Origin: Myxococcales bacterium
GTDB taxonomy: Bacteria; Myxococcota; Myxococcia; Myxococcales; Myxococcaceae
Reading direction: 5' to 3'
NCBI GenBank assembly: GCA_030681895.1
Contig: JAUXRI010000226.1
Coordinates: 1 to 52,780 of the forward strand
Length of the DNA: 52,780 bases
Numbering within the stretch: the stretch's first letter is position 1; every line of letters starts with the position of its first letter. Shown here in pieces: positions 21,513 through 32,057 of the stretch. A program made the position numbers and the translations under genes. The notes beneath the pieces were generated by a model that was not told where the DNA came from, made no database searches, and saw only the letters and a list, made by a program, of their open reading frames with translations.

Positions 21513-24512
21513 TCAGTCGTGGTTATGCTCGATGAGCTTCCGAATCGCGTCCGCGAACTCCTTGAGGGAGGCCGACCGCGGCTTCTGCGGCACCGGCGGT
21601 GCGACCCGCAGCGGCTGACCGGCCTTGAGCGGGAAGTCGTCGTACCGGCCTGAGCCATCGGCATCGACGAGAATGGCGTTGGAGTAGGCGATGGGCACGT
21701 TGCCGTGGAGCGGCCGCATCGAGCGCGCCGAGCCGCGCACCATCACCACGTACCAGGTGTCGCGCGCGGGCCTGACGACGAGCTTCTCGGTCACGTGCAT
21801 GCGGCGCAGCGGGCCTCCCGGCACGGCCTCGACGGGCAGCATCGCAGGCAGCGTGCGGCGCTCGACTGCGCGCGAGTCGGGCCACGTTGAATTGGTATCA
21901 CCGTTCACCGCTTCGCGCCCCGCCGTGTGGCTGAACACCTCGATGCGGTCGATGAGCATCCACTCGGGGCCCTGCACGTCGACCGTCAGCTCGATGGCGT
22001 CGTTGGCCGCGACCGACACGGTGCCGCCGATGCCCACCGTCGGGCCGGTCGGCTGCATCGCGCCGTCGAGCTTGCGCGCCGTCACCTGCAGGTATGGCCC
22101 GTTCGTCACGAAGGCCTGCTGGGCACGAATGGCGTCGGCGAACTGCGAGGGTTGGAACGTCATCGGCGCGTCGTTGGCCACCTTCGCGTAGGTGCGCGCG
22201 TAGCCCGGCGAGTCGCTGTACGGCTTGTGCGTGTCCGAGACGCCCGAGGCCGTGCGCACCGTGCCGCGCGAGAGGAACGTCATCCAGTCGTTCAAGATGC
22301 CGTTGTTGGGCGAGGTGCCGTTGGCGGACTCGATGATGTCGAAGCCGTCGCCAAAGAGCTTCGTGTCGTTCGCCGTCGCGTCTGGAGCCGGCGCCATGCC
22401 GAACGCGGCCGGGTCTCCGTGCGTCGCGAGCGTCGCGGTGTCGACCTTCAGCTGGCTGAGCACGCCGCTGCCGCCACGCGGGTGGTTGAGCTGCACCACC
22501 GCTCCAGGGTGCTCGGCCTTGATGCCCGAGAACACCTGCGGCATTCGCAGCGACGGCCCGTCTTCACCGCCGGCGTGGTCGAAGGCTCCACCGTTGGGCA
22601 GCTCGGGGTTCCGCTTCAACGGGAAGGTGTTGAAGTGGCCGTGCGAGAAGGTGGTGACCTCTTCGCCAATCATCGTCGCCATCAGGTGCTCGGCGTTCAG
22701 CGCGCGAACGACAGGCGCGAAGTCGGTGATGACCTCGTGGTCGGTCGAGAGAATCACGTCGACGCCTTCAGCGAGGAAGTTGGCCACGCGCAGCTCGTTG
22801 CGAACGGCGCTGTCGGAGCTCGCCACCGCGTGCACGTGCAAGTCGGCCGACACCCAACCCGGCGAGTCGACGACGCGGTCGACGACGGCGCTGATGGAGG
22901 CGTTGGTGGTGCGCAGGTCGACCGGCTCGCCGCGCGTCGGCCAGCTGTCGGGCCAGGTGCTGTACTCGGGGCCGCGAGAGACGACGGCTTCGTACTGCCC
23001 CGGCGGGAGCGTGAGGGTCAGCTGGCCGGTGACTGGGACGTAGCCGACGGCGGCCGCGCCCATGCCAGGCGAGTCGACGAGCAGGTGCTGCTGCCACGTG
23101 TCCTTGTTGAAGGGGCAGGGCGACGGCGTGCAGAAGACCGTCACCTTCGCGGGCACCGCGGCGTTGGCGAGGTTCTTCACCGTCACCGTGAGGGCGCGGC
23201 CGTCACCCTGCGCGATGGTCGCGGCCGTCGTCTGCCCTGCGGTCACCGTGAACGTGGAGGGCGCGCCGATGGTGTGCCCTTCCTTCGTCGCGGTGGCGCG
23301 GTACTCGCCGGGAGGCAGCGTGAGGCGCGCCTTGCCGGTGGCGTCGGTGACGGCGAGCGTCGCCATCTTGTCCGTCGCGACGTCGGTGATGCTCACGCGC
23401 GACTCGCTCCCGGGCTGCACGGTCAGCTCGACCGAGCCCGTCACCGTGCCGTCGGCCGCCATCACGACGTCGCCGATGCCGGCGAGGTCGCGCGCGATGA
23501 TGAAGTCGCGCACGTAGTTCCGCTTCTCCTTCGCGAGAATGTTGAAGGAGCCGGGCCGCACCTCGGACATCGCGTCGAACCACGACAAGATGCCAGACAG
23601 GCCTTCACCCTCGACGAAGGTGCCGACGACGCCGCCATAGCCGAGGACGGCGTTCGAGGTGGAGGGCTTCGTGGGGTCCTTCAGCGTCATGGTGCGAAGG
23701 CCGTACGCGACGCCGTCACCTTGAGCGGCAATCCACTTCGACTTGTCGGCGAGACAGTTGGTGCCGTCGAGCTTGCTGTTGCCGATGCCGTTCTGGCAGC
23801 CGCCCGGGTTGAAGAGCTCGAAGGCGCCGACATCCATCAACTCGATGAGCGGCAGCCGCAACGTCGCGTCCGAGTCGTTGCAGACGGCCGAGAGCATGCG
23901 CACCCGTGACTCGCCTGGAGACAACACGAAGTAGGTCGTGAGCCGCGCGTTCACCGGGTTCGCCGGGTCGACGACGGGCTCGACGGGCAGACCAGCCACG
24001 TTGTTGAGCAGCAGCTTCAGGTTCAGCAGGTCGTGCGGCACGTCCTTGCCCGAGGCGGCGACGATGGCAGGGCCACCCGAGCTGCCGTCGCTCAACACCT
24101 CGAGGTCGGTGACGCTCGAGAGCCGGCCCAGAGAGTAGAAGAGGCCCATGCGGCCGAAGGCGTCGCGGCCCGGCGCCCCCTCGGGGCGCACGAGGTCGGC
24201 GTCGAGCAGGTTGCCGCCCGACAGCGCAGGGCCGACGGTTCGGCCGGGCTGCTGAATGATGACGCGCACCTTGTCGTTCTGGAGGAGGACGTCGCCCGTT
24301 CGACCCTCGGCGTTCTCACCGCCGATGAGCTGCGCGGTCGAGTCGATGCGCTTGGCGGAGGAGCCGGTTCCGTCTTGAACGAAGAGGCCCGTCGCCTTGA
24401 GGTCGACCTCGCAGCGGCGGGGGTTCGTCGGCCCGCCACCACCACCACCCGGCTTCGGACATCCTGCGAGCACGACGACGAGCGCCACGAAACCGAGACG
24501 AAGCTGTTGCAT
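21513..24512 (-). CDS. CehA/McbA-type metallohydrolase lipoprotein
   Basis: A 999-residue exported protein. ATG 24512 begins a lipoprotein signal (VVVLAGCPKPGGGGGG). A long N-terminal beta-rich region includes carboxypeptidase-regulatory-like repeats (TDATGKARLTLPPGEYRATATKEGHT). A PHP-type phosphoesterase domain starts near residue 550 with SADLHVHAVASSDS, continues with STDHE and later VVQLNHPRGGSG near 674. The family was first studied as carbaryl hydrolases, but most members are of unknown substrate. The 3' end carries GKAQPLRVAPP. It is last in an operon with the small lipoprotein and DUF2293 genes on the minus strand. Confidence 0.88.
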   Translation of the reverse strand: MQQLRLGFVALVVVLAGCPKPGGGGGGPTNPRRCEVDLKATGLFVQDGTGSSAKRIDSTAQLIGGENAEGRTGDVLLQNDKVRVIIQQPGRTVGPALSGGNLLDADLVRPEGAPGRDAFGRMGLFYSLGRLSSVTDLEVLSDGSSGGPAIVAASGKDVPHDLLNLKLLLNNVAGLPVEPVVDPANPVNARLTTYFVLSPGESRVRMLSAVCNDSDATLRLPLIELMDVGAFELFNPGGCQNGIGNSKLDGTNCLADKSKWIAAQGDGVAYGLRTMTLKDPTKPSTSNAVLGYGGVVGTFVEGEGLSGILSWFDAMSEVRPGSFNILAKEKRNYVRDFIIARDLAGIGDVVMAADGTVTGSVELTVQPGSESRVSITDVATDKMATLAVTDATGKARLTLPPGEYRATATKEGHTIGAPSTFTVTAGQTTAATIAQGDGRALTVTVKNLANAAVPAKVTVFCTPSPCPFNKDTWQQHLLVDSPGMGAAAVGYVPVTGQLTLTLPPGQYEAVVSRGPEYSTWPDSWPTRGEPVDLRTTNASISAVVDRVVDSPGWVSADLHVHAVASSDSAVRNELRVANFLAEGVDVILSTDHEVITDFAPVVRALNAEHLMATMIGEEVTTFSHGHFNTFPLKRNPELPNGGAFDHAGGEDGPSLRMPQVFSGIKAEHPGAVVQLNHPRGGSGVLSQLKVDTATLATHGDPAAFGMAPAPDATANDTKLFGDGFDIIESANGTSPNNGILNDWMTFLSRGTVRTASGVSDTHKPYSDSPGYARTYAKVANDAPMTFQPSQFADAIRAQQAFVTNGPYLQVTARKLDGAMQPTGPTVGIGGTVSVAANDAIELTVDVQGPEWMLIDRIEVFSHTAGREAVNGDTNSTWPDSRAVERRTLPAMLPVEAVPGGPLRRMHVTEKLVVRPARDTWYVVMVRGSARSMRPLHGNVPIAYSNAILVDADGSGRYDDFPLKAGQPLRVAPPVPQKPRSASLKEFADAIRKLIEHNHD

Positions 24513-24568
24513 GGGCGTGACATGGCCCAGCGTGGTGCCGACGACAAGACTGCCTCCGACGCAGAAGG

Positions 24569-25075
24569 TCAGAGGGTCGGCAAGGGCGGGGTGGAGAGCG
24601 GCGGCGGCGCGACGTTGGTGGGTGGCGGGAGCGGCGTCACCGGCATCGGCACCGCCGGGTTCGACAGCGAATCGGTGACAGCGTTCTTCGAGCCGAGCCA
24701 CGTCCACAAGCCCCACACCAGCATGCCGGCGCCCAGGGCGGTCGCCGCGCCCAGCGCTCCGTACATCAGGGGGCAGGCGCTGTTTCGTGAGGACCCGCTG
24801 GTCCCACAGATGACACCGACGGCGATGAGGCTCAGCCCGTACGAGCCTCCGATGAGGCCGCCGATTGTCGCGACGACGTTGCCGGGGTGGTCGATGTCCT
24901 TCACCTCGGTGCGGCGCACGATCTTCTCGACGCCATAGTCGTTCTGCAGCAACAGCACGTCGCGGTCTCCGCCGACGATGCGCGTCTCGTCGCGTTTGCC
25001 GTCGCGGGTGATGACGGTGGCGGTCGTCCCGCAGCCACTCACCGCGATGACGAGACACCAGATCGCCGCTCTCAT
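24569..25075 (-). CDS. Small lipoprotein with two membrane segments
   Basis: A 168-residue protein. ATG 25075 starts a lipobox signal (LVIAVSGCGTT) and overlaps the stop of the upstream DUF2293 gene by four bases (ATGA). After a short beta segment (VITRDGKRDETRIVGGDRDVLLL) there are two hydrophobic glycine-rich helices (VVATIGGLIGGSYGLSLIAVG; GALGAATALGAGMLVWGLW) and a proline-rich tail (PLPPPTNVAPPPLSTPPLP). Function unknown. Operon with the CehA-like gene 56 bases downstream. Confidence 0.72.
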   Translation of the reverse strand: MRAAIWCLVIAVSGCGTTATVITRDGKRDETRIVGGDRDVLLLQNDYGVEKIVRRTEVKDIDHPGNVVATIGGLIGGSYGLSLIAVGVICGTSGSSRNSACPLMYGALGAATALGAGMLVWGLWTWLGSKNAVTDSLSNPAVPMPVTPLPPPTNVAPPPLSTPPLPTL

Positions 25076-25746
25076 GGCGTCACCGCGACACACAAGACGC
25101 ACGGCTCGGGAGGGTGGGGCGCTCTGCCTCGATGCAGGTCGAGCACCACGCGTGAGACCTCGGCGAGCTGACGGCGAACGTCACGGCGGGCGCCCTTCAC
25201 GCGAGCCACCTTCATGGAGTCGTACGCGGTCGTCTGATGCCGCATCCACGCGATGACGGCTGACTCGGCGCGCTGCTCGAGAGGAATGCGCTCGGTGCGC
25301 GCCACGGTGCCGCTGCCCACCGGCGTCGCGTGCACGGTCACCTTCTGCGCGAGCGACGCCTCGAGCGCCGAGAACGCCGGTGTGAAGCGCAAGAAGGCCT
25401 TCACGGCGCCTTCGAAGTCCTCGACGTATTGGGCCTGCTCGACCTCGCGGCGCTTCACGCTCGCGGCCCGCTTCTTCGCGAACGCTGGCGTCGCACGTTC
25501 AGCCTCGAGCGTGGCCTTCGCGGCGGCGATGTTCTCGGTCGGAGCCCACACGCCTTTCGAGAACGTCTTGCGGCCGACCTTCTCCACCACCGTCCAGCTC
25601 GGGCCGGCGGCCTTCACGCGGCGGGTGAGGCCGGCGTCTCCGGGAGGCAGACAGCTCCACTCGATGGGAACGGTGAGCACTCGTCCATCGGGAGCGCGGA
25701 CCTGTCGTGGGTCTTTGGTCGGCGCGCAGGTGAGGGCGTCGGGCAT
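25072..25746 (-). CDS. DUF2293-containing protein
   Basis: A 224-residue protein. The C-terminal half matches DUF2293 (AVIAWMRHQTTAYDSMKVARVKGARRDVRRQLAEVSRVVL), a family of unknown role. The N-terminal half is Lys/Ala-rich and lacks a signal, so it is probably cytoplasmic. ATG 25746 was preferred over upstream in-frame starts, which would run into the ABC-F gene. Its stop overlaps the small-lipoprotein start. Confidence 0.78.
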   Translation of the reverse strand: MPDALTCAPTKDPRQVRAPDGRVLTVPIEWSCLPPGDAGLTRRVKAAGPSWTVVEKVGRKTFSKGVWAPTENIAAAKATLEAERATPAFAKKRAASVKRREVEQAQYVEDFEGAVKAFLRFTPAFSALEASLAQKVTVHATPVGSGTVARTERIPLEQRAESAVIAWMRHQTTAYDSMKVARVKGARRDVRRQLAEVSRVVLDLHRGRAPHPPEPCVLCVAVTP

Positions 25747-25774
25747 GAGGCGAGTCGTACCGCAGACGACAGCG

Positions 25775-27472
<1,698 letters not shown>

Positions 27473-27599
27473 GGCGGGGCCCGTACCCCAGCGTGCGCCG
27501 GGCCGGGTGTCTTTCTGACCGTCACAGCCCTGACGGTGGGGCGGCAGCACACCTCAACCGCATCGGGGTCCGTGCCGAAGGCCTCGGTGGAGGGGCAAC

Positions 27600-27761
27600 A
27601 TGGGCGACGAGATGCGGGCGACGTACGAGACGCTGGTGGAGTTGCTGGACCCGGAGCAGGAGAACGACTGGTCGGCGGTGCTCGACGGCGATGAGCAGGT
27701 GGTGGACGTCGATGGTGAGACGCTGACCTGGTCGATGGCGGGAGACCTGCTGAGCGCGTGA
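27600..27761 (+). CDS. Small acidic protein, 53 residues
   Basis: ATG 27600 follows a strong GGAGGGG site (27588-27596 region) and opens a 54-codon frame with high third-position GC. The product is acidic (MGDEMRATYETLVELLDPE...DGETLTWSMAGDLLSA) with no signal or membrane segment. Function unknown. It lies divergent from the ABC-F gene and 96 bases upstream of the phosphofructokinase, whose own Shine-Dalgarno is separate. Confidence 0.5.
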   Translation: MGDEMRATYETLVELLDPEQENDWSAVLDGDEQVVDVDGETLTWSMAGDLLSA

Positions 27762-27857
27762 GCGGCGTGCCGCACCGCGCGACAGCAATCGCTTCCCACG
27801 CGCAACACCGACGGCCACACTCCGCGCGCTGTCGATGCTTCGCGGAGGGAACCCGTC

Positions 27858-28943
27858 ATGAAGAAGATCGCCGTCCTCACCTCTGGTGGTGACTCACCTG
27901 GAATGAACGCCGCGCTTCGCGCCATCGCCAAGCTCGCGGCCTCGAAGGGCGTGCAGGTGATGGGCGTGCTCGAAGGCTACGAGGGCCTGATGGATGGCAA
28001 CTTTCGTGAGCTGACGAAGACGCTCTCGGACGGAACCGTCACCGTCGACGTCGAGGTCGACGCCGCAGGCAACCAGGGCGGCACGATGATCGGCTCGGCT
28101 CGCAGCCTGCGCTTCCGCGAAGACGCCGGCCGCGCCCAGGCCAACATGCAGATGGTGAAGCATGGCCTCGAGGGGCTCATCGTCATCGGCGGAAACGGCT
28201 CGCTCACCGGCGCGCACATCTTCTCCGGAGAGTCGGGCCTGCCCGTCATCGGCATTCCAGGCTCCATCGACAACGACATCGGCTGCACCGCGCTCGCGCT
28301 CGGCGTCGACACCGCGCTCAACACCATCGTCCACGCGTGCGATCAGATCTCCGACACCGCGCGCGCGCATCGCCGCGCCTTCGTCGTCGAGGTGATGGGG
28401 CGCGACTGTGGCTACCTCGCCATGGCCAGCGCCATCGCGGTGGCGGCCGACGCCGTGATGATTCGCGAGCAGGGGAAGAGCGAAGAGCAGCTCGTCGCCG
28501 ACCTCATGAGTGTCATTCGCAGCGGCTCGGCGCGCGGCAAGCGACGCATCCTCATCATCAAGGCCGAGGGTGTGCAGATGCCGTGCACCCGGCTCGTTCG
28601 CATGGCGGAAGAGGCGATGCGGGCCGACACGCCCGCCGTCGAGATTCGCGCGACCGTGCTCGGTCACGTCGTGCGCGGCGGCAACCCCAGCTACCAGGAC
28701 CGAGCCATCGCCGGCCGGCTCGGCTTCGCAGCCGTGGCCTCGTTGCTGCGTGGGCTGTCGGACTCGATGGTGGGCTGGCTCCCGCCCGTGTCTGGAGGAA
28801 TTCCCACCGAGGACTCCTCGGTGCAGCTGTTCTCGCTCGACCGCGTGCTCGTCGAGACGGCCGCCGTCATCGATGGCTCGAGCCCCGTGACGCAGCGCCG
28901 GCTCGCGCTCATGCAGAAGGCGTCGGGCGTGCTGGCGCTCTGA
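27858..28943 (+). CDS. 6-phosphofructokinase (PfkA family)
   Basis: A 361-residue glycolytic enzyme that would phosphorylate fructose 6-phosphate at the 1 position. Motifs: SGGDSPGMNAALRA near the start, GGNGSLTGA (residues 111-119), PGSIDNDI with catalytic D138, and MGRDCGYLA for substrate binding. The nucleotide/metal motif usually reads GGDG; here N113 replaces the Asp, which may affect metal or phosphoryl-donor choice. The body is otherwise normal, with a C-terminal extension relative to E. coli PfkA (320 residues). ATG 27858 has GGAGG. It stands alone between a small ORF and the FHA-like gene. Confidence 0.93.
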   Translation: MKKIAVLTSGGDSPGMNAALRAIAKLAASKGVQVMGVLEGYEGLMDGNFRELTKTLSDGTVTVDVEVDAAGNQGGTMIGSARSLRFREDAGRAQANMQMVKHGLEGLIVIGGNGSLTGAHIFSGESGLPVIGIPGSIDNDIGCTALALGVDTALNTIVHACDQISDTARAHRRAFVVEVMGRDCGYLAMASAIAVAADAVMIREQGKSEEQLVADLMSVIRSGSARGKRRILIIKAEGVQMPCTRLVRMAEEAMRADTPAVEIRATVLGHVVRGGNPSYQDRAIAGRLGFAAVASLLRGLSDSMVGWLPPVSGGIPTEDSSVQLFSLDRVLVETAAVIDGSSPVTQRRLALMQKASGVLAL

Positions 28944-29019
28944 GTCCACCTCCGCCGACGAACGACAGCGGACACCAGTTGGTCGTCGTCCGCTGGGAAC
29001 GTATGTTTCCGATGCTTTC

Positions 29020-29907
29020 ATGACCTCTCCTACGGGCAAGCCCTCATCTGATCAGCGCTTCGAGGAGCTCGTCGCTTCAGCCCGAAACGATGAGGACGCG
29101 GGCCGATGGGACTCGGCGTCGCTGAAGTGGAACCTCGCGAAGAGCCTCCGCGACACCCCCGAGGTGGCCGAGAGCCTGGCGCGGGTCGCTGCTCGCGGCG
29201 CGCGCGCGTACATCTCGACGCAGACGACCTCGGAGGGAGCGCCACCCGGCATCTCGACGCGCACCACGCCAACGCCCTCGGTCCCGCCGCGAACGACGCC
29301 GGGAACCCGGCCCGTTCCACCGAGCGCTCCGCCCGGCATCTCGACGCGCACCACGCCAACGCCCGCGCGCTCTCCGCCCACGACGCCCAGCGCGCGCCCC
29401 GCTTCTCCGCCGGTGCTCCGTCAGAGTGCTCCGCCGCCCGTCGTGCGGACGCCCTCGATGCCCATGATGCTGTTGTCGGTGTTGCAGCGGCAGTCGCTCC
29501 TGCTGGGCGCCGGCTTCGCGACCCGCTACCCGCACGCCTGGCTCGTCTGGGAACTCGGCCCGCATCGCCCCGCTGGAGAGGAGCGCAACGTCCTCGACAC
29601 CATGAAGCCATCGCAGGCTGGCACACCAAAGGCCGTCGGCACCGACCCGCTCTGCTTCGCGCTGTTCGGGCCGGGTCCGCTTCGGGTGGGCCGCGCCGAT
29701 GGGTGCTCCATCGTCGTCGACGACGTCACGTTCTCTCGCGACCTCGGCGTCCTCATCTTCGTCGACGGACGATGGGCGTTCGACGCGACGACTGGCGGGC
29801 GCCTCGAGCTGGACGCGGGCTCGCGGCTGCAGAACGGCGACGTCACGCTGAGCTTCGAGACGTCGGAGTCGTTCGTGCTCCGGCTGACCGCGCTCAGCCC
29901 GGGCTGA
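29020..29907 (+). CDS. Degenerate FHA-domain protein with proline-rich linker
   Basis: A 295-residue cytoplasmic protein. The N-terminal 60 residues are helical. A long Pro/Thr linker follows with two copies of PPGISTRTTPTP. The C-terminal 90 residues resemble an FHA domain (PLRVGRADGCSIVVDDVTFSRDLGVLIFVDGRW...LQNGDVTLSF), but the usual SxxH phosphothreonine-binding block reads SRDLG, so phosphopeptide binding is doubtful. Without a Shine-Dalgarno, ATG 29020 has a TATGTT box 12 bases upstream. Adjacent genes do not suggest a partner kinase. Confidence 0.7.
   Translation: MTSPTGKPSSDQRFEELVASARNDEDAGRWDSASLKWNLAKSLRDTPEVAESLARVAARGARAYISTQTTSEGAPPGISTRTTPTPSVPPRTTPGTRPVPPSAPPGISTRTTPTPARSPPTTPSARPASPPVLRQSAPPPVVRTPSMPMMLLSVLQRQSLLLGAGFATRYPHAWLVWELGPHRPAGEERNVLDTMKPSQAGTPKAVGTDPLCFALFGPGPLRVGRADGCSIVVDDVTFSRDLGVLIFVDGRWAFDATTGGRLELDAGSRLQNGDVTLSFETSESFVLRLTALSPG
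29245..29364 (+). repeat. Two 33-bp direct repeats in the proline-rich linker
   Basis: The same 33 bases occur at 29245-29277 and 29332-29364 and encode PGISTRTTPTP. They indicate a recent local duplication inside the FHA-like gene; the frame is preserved. Confidence 0.8.
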
Positions 29908-29910
29908 CCC

Positions 29911-31938
29911 TCACAGCACGCACGCTGGAATGAAGAGGCCCTCGCCCTTGAGCAGGTTTCTCACCTGGGCCCGCTCCCGCTTCCAGAAGCACAGCGTGTC
30001 GGCCTCGCGCAGGTAGCCGTAGTCGTAGAATGTCGGGTTGTCCTTGTTCCGCAGCAGCTCGATGGAGTCCGGGTCCCACAGCGCGCGACGCCGGCTCGAG
30101 ACGAACCCCTCGGCCTTCGCCAGCTCAGCCTCGGCCTCGAGGAGCAACGCCTCGACGTTCTCGCCGCGCGCGTCGGCCACCACCGCCGCATAGAGCGCGT
30201 GAATGAACCGGCCTCGCGCCGCGGTGACGCCCACGCCATCCTGCAGCTCGACGAAGAACGGGTTGTCTTTCGGCAGCGCGAGCGCGGTCAGCTCGCCGTC
30301 GATGCGGGTCTGCTCGGCGGCGAAGGTCTTCAGCGGCTCGAGCACCCGGCGCACGAAGGCGTCGCGCTCGACGGCCGGCAGCGCGCGCAGCTCCGAGAAG
30401 AGCACCCGGTCTGGTTGCGAGACGATGCCGCGCGCCTTGCCCACTTCGATGACCTCGTCGCGGCTGGCGAGGTACGCCGCGAGGCGTCTGGTGATGAGCG
30501 CGTCGTATTGCGCTTCGCCCAGGGCGCGCACCACCTCGGCCGCGGCGAGTCCATTCGGCCCGAACGGCGCGAACTGCTCACGCACCGGCGCATCCCACCG
30601 CTCGGGCAGCGCGAAGTTCATTCGCAAGACGCCCACGTCGGTCTGCCAGTAGCCCCACTCCCAGCCGGTGGTGAAGAGCGCGTGCTGACGAAGCCGGCCC
30701 GCCTGCCGCAGCCGCGTGAGGTCGAGGTGGCGGCTCTTCAGGTACACCGGCAGGTACAGCGGCACCGAGTTGTCGAAGGCAATCCAGTAAGCCGACTCGG
30801 GGTAGTAGGCGACCGGCTGCCCGTCACGCAGCCGCGCCTCGAGGTACTCGCGGTGCTCGCTGAAGTCGTCGTGCAGGTACGCGCCGCCGGCGTCGTCGTA
30901 GAGGTTGTAGAAGAAGACGGTGTGCACCCACGGCACGATGGCCGGGTTCGCGTAGCGCACGAGGAAGTAATAGAGCTGACGCACGCCCTGGTACTCGACG
31001 CGCAGGTCAGGCGAGTTGCCGACGTGAACGCTGCACACCATCTCGATGCCCGGCCGAACCCGCTGGAGCGCGTCGTACGTCTGGTTCACCCGCTGAACGA
31101 GCTGCGCCGGGTCGGCCTTGAAGAACTCTCCGAAGGCGACCTGCACCGAGTCGTAGGGCGTCTCGTCGAGCAACACGTGCAGCCGCCGCTCGAGCTCAGG
31201 CATCGGGTCGGGCGCGAGGTCGTCGTCGATGAGGTCGAACGAGAGCTGCAGGTTCGACTTGCCGAAGAGCTGAATCGCGATGCCCACCTCGACGCCGCGC
31301 GCCTTCGCGTACGACAGAATCTGCTTCGTGTGCGCGCGCCAGGCCTCGGTCGTCGCGTCACCAGCGGTGATGTCGTCGAGCGCGTACATCGAGATGAAGT
31401 TGCCGCGGTTCTTCACCACGAAGTCGATGGTGCGCCGCGCGCCCTCGAGGTTCTTCGGCGAGGGAACCCAGAAGTCGTAGAGCGCCTCGATGGGGTGGAG
31501 CGTGTGCAGGTGCAGGCCGCGTCGTCTGTCGACCTCGGGCGCGTGCTCTCGCCCCAGCGCGGTGGCGTCGACGTCGAGGTACGCCGGCGGCACGGACGTC
31601 TTCCAGGGGTGATGAAAGCGGTAGCCGTGCAGTTCGAGCAGGTGCGCGACGCCGTACTGCACGCCCAGCGGGACGCCGCCTGAGATGACGAAGCGGTTGC
31701 CGTCTTTGTCGATGCGGTAGCAGTCGGTGCAGTCGGAGCGCTCCACAACCGCGACGGTGACGCTCGCGCGGCCCTCAGCGGTCTTCGGGGTCGTCGAGGT
31801 CTGCGTCGTCACGCGAGGGTCGGACAGGAACTCGAGGCTCGAGCGCAGCAGCGGGGCCGTCGCGTCGGTCGTCACGAAGTCGATGCCGGTGGGGCGCGGC
31901 GCACAGGACAGGAGCAGCAGGCTGAGGAGGAACCGCAT
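29911..31938 (-). CDS. Large lipoprotein, glycosidase-like
   Basis: A 675-residue exported protein. ATG 31938 starts a short lipoprotein signal (LLSLLLLSCAPRP). An N-terminal domain of about 120 residues ends with GVPLGVQYGVAHLLELHGYRFHHPW, resembling the N-terminal non-catalytic domain of GH67/GH20-type glycosidases. A TIM-barrel-like central part follows (RRGLHLHTLHPIEALYDFW, GNFISMYALDD, VQVAFGEFFKAD, EMVCSVHVGNSP). A helical C-terminal region ends LKGEGLFIPACVL. Catalytic acids are not assignable. A polysaccharide substrate is inference. TAGGTT lies eight bases before the start, consistent with a leaderless message. Confidence 0.72.
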   Translation of the reverse strand: MRFLLSLLLLSCAPRPTGIDFVTTDATAPLLRSSLEFLSDPRVTTQTSTTPKTAEGRASVTVAVVERSDCTDCYRIDKDGNRFVISGGVPLGVQYGVAHLLELHGYRFHHPWKTSVPPAYLDVDATALGREHAPEVDRRRGLHLHTLHPIEALYDFWVPSPKNLEGARRTIDFVVKNRGNFISMYALDDITAGDATTEAWRAHTKQILSYAKARGVEVGIAIQLFGKSNLQLSFDLIDDDLAPDPMPELERRLHVLLDETPYDSVQVAFGEFFKADPAQLVQRVNQTYDALQRVRPGIEMVCSVHVGNSPDLRVEYQGVRQLYYFLVRYANPAIVPWVHTVFFYNLYDDAGGAYLHDDFSEHREYLEARLRDGQPVAYYPESAYWIAFDNSVPLYLPVYLKSRHLDLTRLRQAGRLRQHALFTTGWEWGYWQTDVGVLRMNFALPERWDAPVREQFAPFGPNGLAAAEVVRALGEAQYDALITRRLAAYLASRDEVIEVGKARGIVSQPDRVLFSELRALPAVERDAFVRRVLEPLKTFAAEQTRIDGELTALALPKDNPFFVELQDGVGVTAARGRFIHALYAAVVADARGENVEALLLEAEAELAKAEGFVSSRRRALWDPDSIELLRNKDNPTFYDYGYLREADTLCFWKRERAQVRNLLKGEGLFIPACVL

Positions 31939-32042
31939 GAGGGTGCAACCTATCGGTCGAAGGCGCCGCGAGGGCAACCGTGTGGAGACCTGGCGCATCG
32001 GGCGATGGCCAGCCAGCCAGAGCGCCGGGGGCGGCTCGCCGC

Positions 32043-32048
32043 TAAGGT
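32043..32048 (+). promoter_or_regulatory. Candidate -10 box of the radical SAM gene
   Basis: TAAGGT ends nine bases before GTG 32058. No Shine-Dalgarno follows, so a leaderless or near-leaderless transcript is likely. In the same gap, on the minus strand, TAGGTT (31952-31947) serves the glycosidase-like lipoprotein. Confidence 0.35.
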
Positions 32049-32057
32049 GCAATCGTC

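Noticed and set aside
21927..23909. 660-codon plus-strand frame
   Set aside because: Antisense to the CehA-like gene; repetitive His/Arg/Val composition and no domain.
30199..31683. 494-codon plus-strand frame
   Set aside because: Antisense to the glycosidase-like lipoprotein; shadow composition.
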